A stretch of DNA of 64,000 nt from assembly GCA_023055355.1 (NCBI GenBank), contig JALJCS010000010.1, forward strand, positions 24,195,001 to 24,259,000, read 5' to 3'. A program made the translations under genes and the position numbers. The notes below the pieces were generated by a model. That model did not search any database, was not told the DNA's origin, and saw only the letters and a list, made by a program, of their open reading frames with translations. The DNA comes from Agelaius tricolor. Its lineage: Eukaryota > Chordata > Aves > Passeriformes > Icteridae. Position 1 is the first letter of the stretch, and each line of letters begins with the position of its first letter. Positions 58,651 through 64,000 of the stretch are shown here, in pieces.

Positions 58651-61600
58651 GCTGCCCTCGCGTTTCATACTGCCCCAGGTGCTGGAAAACTTCGTGCTTA
58701 CAGAAATTAGCATTTTATTGGTGTATGGTGTTTATATTTTTACGGCCACAGATAAAGGTGCTAGTTGTAAAAGCTTGTCTACCCCCTACCAATCCCCTTC
58801 TGTTTTCTTTTTATTCTTTTTTTTTTCAACTGGGGCTCTTGGGATGTACAAGAATTTGAAAGTAAGCGTTACTAGCATGTGCATAAAACAGCATTTAAAC
58901 AAATACTGTATTGGCATGTGCTGTGGAGTTGGTGCCAAAAAAGTTAAGTAAATAAGCCATGAAATTCAAAATACACACAAGTGGAATAGACTGATTTGTT
59001 GTAAGACTTGCTGATTTTATCTGCTTGTTCTAGCTACCTTGCTTTAAGAAAAACTTTGGAGGTCTTTTTGGGGTTGGTTTTGTTTTGGTTTTTTTTTTTA
59101 AGTTCTAAACCTAATAAAAGTAACTTCATTAGAAAAGAAACTAAATTCACCTGGAAAAGAGGATTGTGCTAGATAATTAACTAATTGTTTATGCTGCTGA
59201 GATGTTTGAATTGCGTGATAATTGCTGCATACAGCAACTACAGTTGGTGAATTGGTTTGGTTCAGCTTTTCTGATGGGTGGATATGGTAATTTGTATTTT
59301 GGCTGTAACGTCAGGAAATGGTGACACCTGTCAAACTTTGAATTGCAATAGAAATGTATTGAATGTTATTGCAAAACTGACAACTTTTAAGAAGCGAGTG
59401 AAATTCATTATGGCTTTTCCACTGTAAACAACTCCTGGAAATTTGTCATTTGATTGAAAGCATGACCTATCTGTAGCACTGCAAAGTGCCTGATTGACTG
59501 AAGATGAACTTGTTAATCTATAGGTATGTGTATATCCAACCTCTGGTGTGTGTTTGTGAAAGAGTTGATCTTTAAAGCAAGTTGAGGTAAGATTCACTTC
59601 ATCTCGAATGTTGTTATTGCTTAAAGTATGTGACTTTGAAGTGCCCAGAAATGCAACTGCTGTTCTTCAAAGGAAAACAGATCTCGAGGACTGTTTCCAA
59701 CTTCCTTTCAATGTCTTTCTTTTTTTTTTTTTCCTCCAGTGTGTCAAAGGGGATGTATACAGATGGACAAATTCTATTTGTGTTAGGTCATTCAATTAGA
59801 GAAAAATTAGAGCCATAGAAGAATTTGAACTAGATGCATATGTCAATATAAATCTAGCATAATTTCATTGAAGCTGCTCCAGGTTATACTTGGATAAAAG
59901 AGAATAGAACTTGACCTCAGACATCCAATACATAGCAGCTTGCATTCCCAAATGTCACACTGAAGTCACACTTAGAAAAGACAGCCTTCTGGCTGCATAT
60001 ATATAATGAGCAGTATTTTTGTCATTGTTTTGAAAACCAGTTTGAACTTCGATGTCAAAGAACCATTTTTGATTATGTTTTCTGTGATTCTAATGATCTT
60101 ACAAGTTTATACCACAACTTCCCTTTCAGTGGCACAGTTGTATAGAAGCTGCACAGGCTCTGGGGCTGTGTGATCAGCCGTATACAGAAAGGGTTATGTG
60201 GTTGCTACGGTTTTGTCTGACTTGAAAATACATTTTTCATGATCCCGATACTTTATTTCTATTCTATACGTTTGAATTTTTCAGTCCTCTGGACACATCT
60301 CTTTTTTAGTTTAAGGACAGGGTAGAGCATATGACCTAATAGCAGTTTCCTTATTCTCATTCTCTGTTTGCAAGTTCAGAAGACACTTGGTTAACTGCCT
60401 GCCCCTGTTTTTGGTGGCCTACTGTAAGCCAGTTGTTTGCCCTGTAGTCTGAAAGGTACACAGATACTTCATGCTTTTGTATTCTGAGAAGTGCTCTGTT
60501 CATAGTGAAGTTTCCAGTGCAGATTAGTGAAGGCAGTGGATTCAGCAAGCAGTCACCAAAATCTGTATGTATTTGTGGAGCAAACACCTATCTATTGCCC
60601 CGTCACAAAGCCTCCACTTAATAATCTGGCCAAGGATTTCAAGGCAGTGAGTTTTTTCAAAGAAGCTACTTAGGAACATTAGATGTGACTATAGCATCAA
60701 ACTAATTAGTTGCCACTCCATTTCTATGAAGCTTCTAGGGCTTTATAGAAATGCAATATTTGCACTTCTCACTTGCTGCTAAGGCATTGAGGTTAAGCGG
60801 TCTCTGCTTTTTGTCCGCTTTCTTGCTGATGGGAAAGATTCCAGGGCATTGTTCAAGAGCTGCACAACCCCCTTATGTACCTGGGTAAATGTTTTAAACA
60901 GTTGCACATTTGGACAACTTGCCACAAAGCATTAAGTGGTATTTAGGGTTTGCTTCAGCTCTGTTGCCAGGACCCTTGTAAAGAAAACCAAAACAACTTG
61001 TAGGTATTTGGGAATTAATTAATGCAACACTAAATAAAATAACAGCAAAGAATGAATCCTCCTAGGAATGACAGCAAGAAGGCATTGTGTTAGAAAGGCA
61101 AATAATACATGTGTGCCTGTGCATATCTACATGTATGTACACACATTTGTGTGCATGCATGGAATATGCACAATTCATGACCTGTGTATACAGCAGATCC
61201 CATATATATGCATGTTCTAGAAACCAACTGGTGTTTGGTGTAAAAGGAATGAAAATTGCATCTTGCATGGCAATCTTGATAGTTCAAGAGGCAAAATTGC
61301 AGGTTTCCTTTGTGAACAAGTGAGTGGAATGGAAATAGTGGGTAATCAGGTCAAATTTTCTATAGACCAGCTCCAGTTGGGAGTGAATACATGTTTGATG
61401 TGTGTAGTCCAGGAGAGGCCACAGAACTTTTGTTCATTCACTCTTGGCTACTGTAAAACCACAACCCATAACCTTTAACTTCTTATAAACAAAGTGAACC
61501 CAAATGCACTAAAGATGAAATGTATTGCACAAAGGGAACAGGAAAATTGTCCTTTAATTCAGAAGGTCAGAGCTGTAAAAATTGTTTGGGATTTGTGAAT

Positions 61601-64000
61601 ATTCAGTACCACAGCAAAAAGAGGCCTCAGTGCCTGGAAGTGGACACCCAAATTAGAAAAAAATTGAAAATAGGCTCCCTTGGGCTCCTATTGTAATGAG
61701 TGGAAGCGTTTCTGATACTGTCATGGGCATGACTGCCCAAATACATTAGTCACTGGTGAATCTTTTCTTATCGTTTCACAATTATTTGTGATTGGCTGTC
61801 ACCTTTCTGCAATTATAAATATTCTAAGAGGAAACAATACAAATTAGAACTGTAGGTACCAGGATCTTTGTACTGGATGTATTTCTTTTTACTTTCTAAG
61901 TGTTCTTTTTCATATGAAAAGAGTCTTGCAGCTTTATCCTTATTCAAGTCTTTTCTTTTTGTATCTACTGGGGAGAAAACCATTAATTTTGAGGAATGGT
62001 GAGAGTAAGCCTTAAGCTGTCTTTGACATTTTACTTTAACTTGAATAGGTTAATTTTTTTTTTTTTTTAAGAAAACAAGTTGGTGGGAAGTGTGTTTTAA
62101 CTGTGAGCACCCGATTTCAACCATTAGCATAAGAAAAAAAGTTTTAGTGCATTTACTATTGTATTGAATGAAGAGTTCCAACAGTCAGGGAAAAGAAAGT
62201 AAAAGGCTGTAAAGAAATGATGGTCTATTCAGATTATTCAGCAGCCCAGAGCTCTGGTCATCTGCCTCTGAAATCTGTGATCGGGATATCACTTTTATCT
62301 TCCTGTGCCTTTCTCTCCTCTATTTCACATGTTCACTTTTGTCAAGGTTTATTGATCACGTTTTCTTCTCTGCAAATCTGTGGAAAATTTAATGAACCAA
62401 AAACAACTGAGAAATAAAAGGAACTTTTTATTCATTAGTCACTAGATTGAATTTTGTTCTATACTCACTACCCTCTTGCCTCCCATGTGCCTCATTGTGT
62501 CACTCCTGCAGCAGTTACAGTATGTACAGTGGGGATGGCCACATTATTAATTCTCTTCCAGGGAAAAGTTTGTTTAAAGTTGTGAACTCATGGCAGCCCC
62601 AGCTCTGCTCCTTGGCTTTTCTCTGCCTTCCTGACATTTGGATTCTTGATTGTGGTGCTTCTGTCACTAAATGCCTTTAAGTGTGTATTCGGCAGAGCAT
62701 TTACCTCTTCAGGAATTAAATGTATTTGCTGCCTAGCAATTAAATCCAAATTTAAATGATTGCAGATTAGTAGTAGTTATTTACAGTCCTGATTGTTTTG
62801 GTGCTGTGATCCTTGTTCATTACACATCTGCTTTGCCGTGGTGCTGCCCCAGAGCGCTTTGTGATGCAAATGCTTTTGTTAACTTACAAATAGTTTCAGT
62901 ATCTAGATCATCTCAGGTGACGTATTTAAGTCGCTTCTTTTTTCCCAGATGGACTTAAAAAAAGCTGTAATTAAATGTGGCTTCCAGTATGATTAAGCTT
63001 TGCTAACATTTTCCATGGAACGATTTACTTGAACTCTGGCACTTTCTGAACTTGTCTCTGGAAGATTTTTCAATAAACGCCCCTTTTAACATTAATTTCA
63101 TTTCATTTAGTGCAGCTTGTAAGTGTAGGGAAATGAGTTAAAATTAAGCATATATCTGCCTGAGAGATTACTTGGATGTTTCTTGATTCTTAAGAACTTT
63201 ACTGCTACCCCATGTTAAATGCAAAGTGTAAATCCCAGGGGAAGCAAAACGGTAAAGTTCTGTAGAACAGTCCCAAATACTCTCCCAATGAATAGTAGCA
63301 TCAATCCTGATACTTTTAAAGGATGACCTAAAAGCCACAAAAAGGACTCTGGACTTGAGTTTGTAATTTCAGCTACAGTGATGGCACATCTGTTTTTCTG
63401 TGCATGGAGTGACTCTGTTCTGTAGGAGTAGACACTTGAAAGCTTCAACTGCCTGTAAATCTAGAGAGAGGACTTTGTGCCCAGCAGAATGAACCCTGCT
63501 GGAAAAATCTGGGGGGAAGGGGGGTGGGGGGAATAGTAATAAAACGTCTCCTATCCCCTGTGAAATGTAGGATTTTAGTGGAGGTAACCCATTCACATGA
63601 AACTAATGGAATCTCTCCAGAGGAAGACAGACACCTTCTGTGGGATGCTGTGCCGCACAGGGGAAGCCGGTGTGGGTCCAGCCCCGCAGAGAGGAGCACC
63701 CTGTGGTCACAGTCCCTCACCCCTGCCATGAAAGCGGCAAATACCCCCAGCAGGGGAGCAGCTGGTTCTTCCCACAATCTGCAGGGGATGGTTAGCTGCA
63801 CGGCTTAACTCCTACAGTGGCAGTGGGAAAACTTCCCGCGTTACAAATGCAATTCAGAGGAGTGGAGATTCTGTAGCACTACAGTGCTGTGGCTTATATT
63901 CATCACTAGGAGCTTTAAATATCCAGTCTCTGGAAGTTAAATCCTGTTTTGTTTAAATATATATTTGGTGATTATAGTCTATTCAAGCAAGCAGATCTCC
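58651..64000. other. Non-coding sequence right of the island (putative intron 1)
   Basis: If the promoter fires rightwards this is the start of a long first intron. No coding exon, RNA gene or dated mobile element is recognised. T-runs lie at about 59091-59099, 59722-59731 and 62047-62068. ORFs of up to 118 codons at 63445-63808 overlap on opposite strands in a GC-richer patch and look like chance. The segment 62690-63130 reads as unique, non-repetitive sequence and includes an octamer at 62864-62871. Confidence 0.5.
62864..62871 (+). promoter_or_regulatory. Octamer (POU) motif
   Basis: ATGCAAAT is an exact octamer sequence recognised by POU-domain factors. It sits in a repeat-free stretch (62690-63130) that could be an intronic enhancer. 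An 8-base match is expected by chance about once or twice in a window this size. Confidence 0.25.

Noticed and set aside
60073..60095. 'ttctgtgattctaatgatct' as a possible CR1 3' tail
   Set aside because: Only the terminal octamer-like part is present. The preceding sequence does not follow the CR1 3' end.
1..64000. tRNA, rRNA, CRISPR, phage, plasmid or endogenous retrovirus features
   Set aside because: I looked for cloverleaf-like A/B boxes, regular spaced repeats, LTR pairs and retroviral protein motifs and saw none. The few relevant-looking repeats are CR1 or SINE pieces.

Overview
This window looks like nuclear DNA from a bird. The best evidence is three minus-strand fragments of CR1 LINE retrotransposons of the avian type (about 27095-27155, 27156-27580 and 43219-43565). 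Two of them still encode the recognisable reverse-transcriptase C-terminus. There is also a short CR1 3' tail with the typical octamer-like end at 27236-27280. Older relicts shared by amniotes (CR1/L3-like LINEs and MIR-like core-SINEs) fit the same picture. The bulk DNA is AT-rich, has no dense ORFs, and has one sharply bounded GC-rich CpG island near the right end. Nothing looks bacterial, plasmid or viral.

Layout. Positions 1-56350 are a gene-poor, probably intergenic (or very long intronic) stretch in which I find no convincing protein-coding gene. It holds a sense-strand CR1/L3-like relict (375-740), MIR-like SINEs (7630-7840, 21712-21865, 23200-23365, 23383-23510), a possible CR1 tail (20415-20490), a triple-nested CR1 cluster (27095-27580), an unusually long antisense CR1/L3-like relict (about 28140-30130), another CR1 (43219-43565), two same-strand CTCF-type motifs about 1.06 kb apart (43640 and 44705), a candidate ancient DNA transposon with terminal inverted repeats (46818-47196), and several simple repeats, including a run of 22 Gs (55958-55979). 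A few blocks (2900-3620, 19735-20110, 24240-24720) read like conserved non-coding elements. That is only an impression until aligned.

The only strong gene signal is at the right end. A CpG island (about 56590-58650) follows a block containing an HNF4/DR1-like site and an inverted CCAAT box. Inside it are a TATA-like stretch, a pyrimidine tract, two perfect hairpin-forming inverted repeats, a short upstream ORF, and two alternative plus-strand splice donors (57675 and 57869). This fits the promoter and non-coding first exon of a gene transcribed rightwards, with 58.7-64.0 kb as intron 1. A donor-like site on the minus strand (57370) leaves divergent transcription possible. No coding exon is recognised, so the gene cannot be named.

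I found no previously undescribed biological system that I can defend. The observations most worth checking are the paired CTCF-like motifs, the promoter island with its hairpins, the nested CR1 cluster, the long LINE relict and the TIR element.
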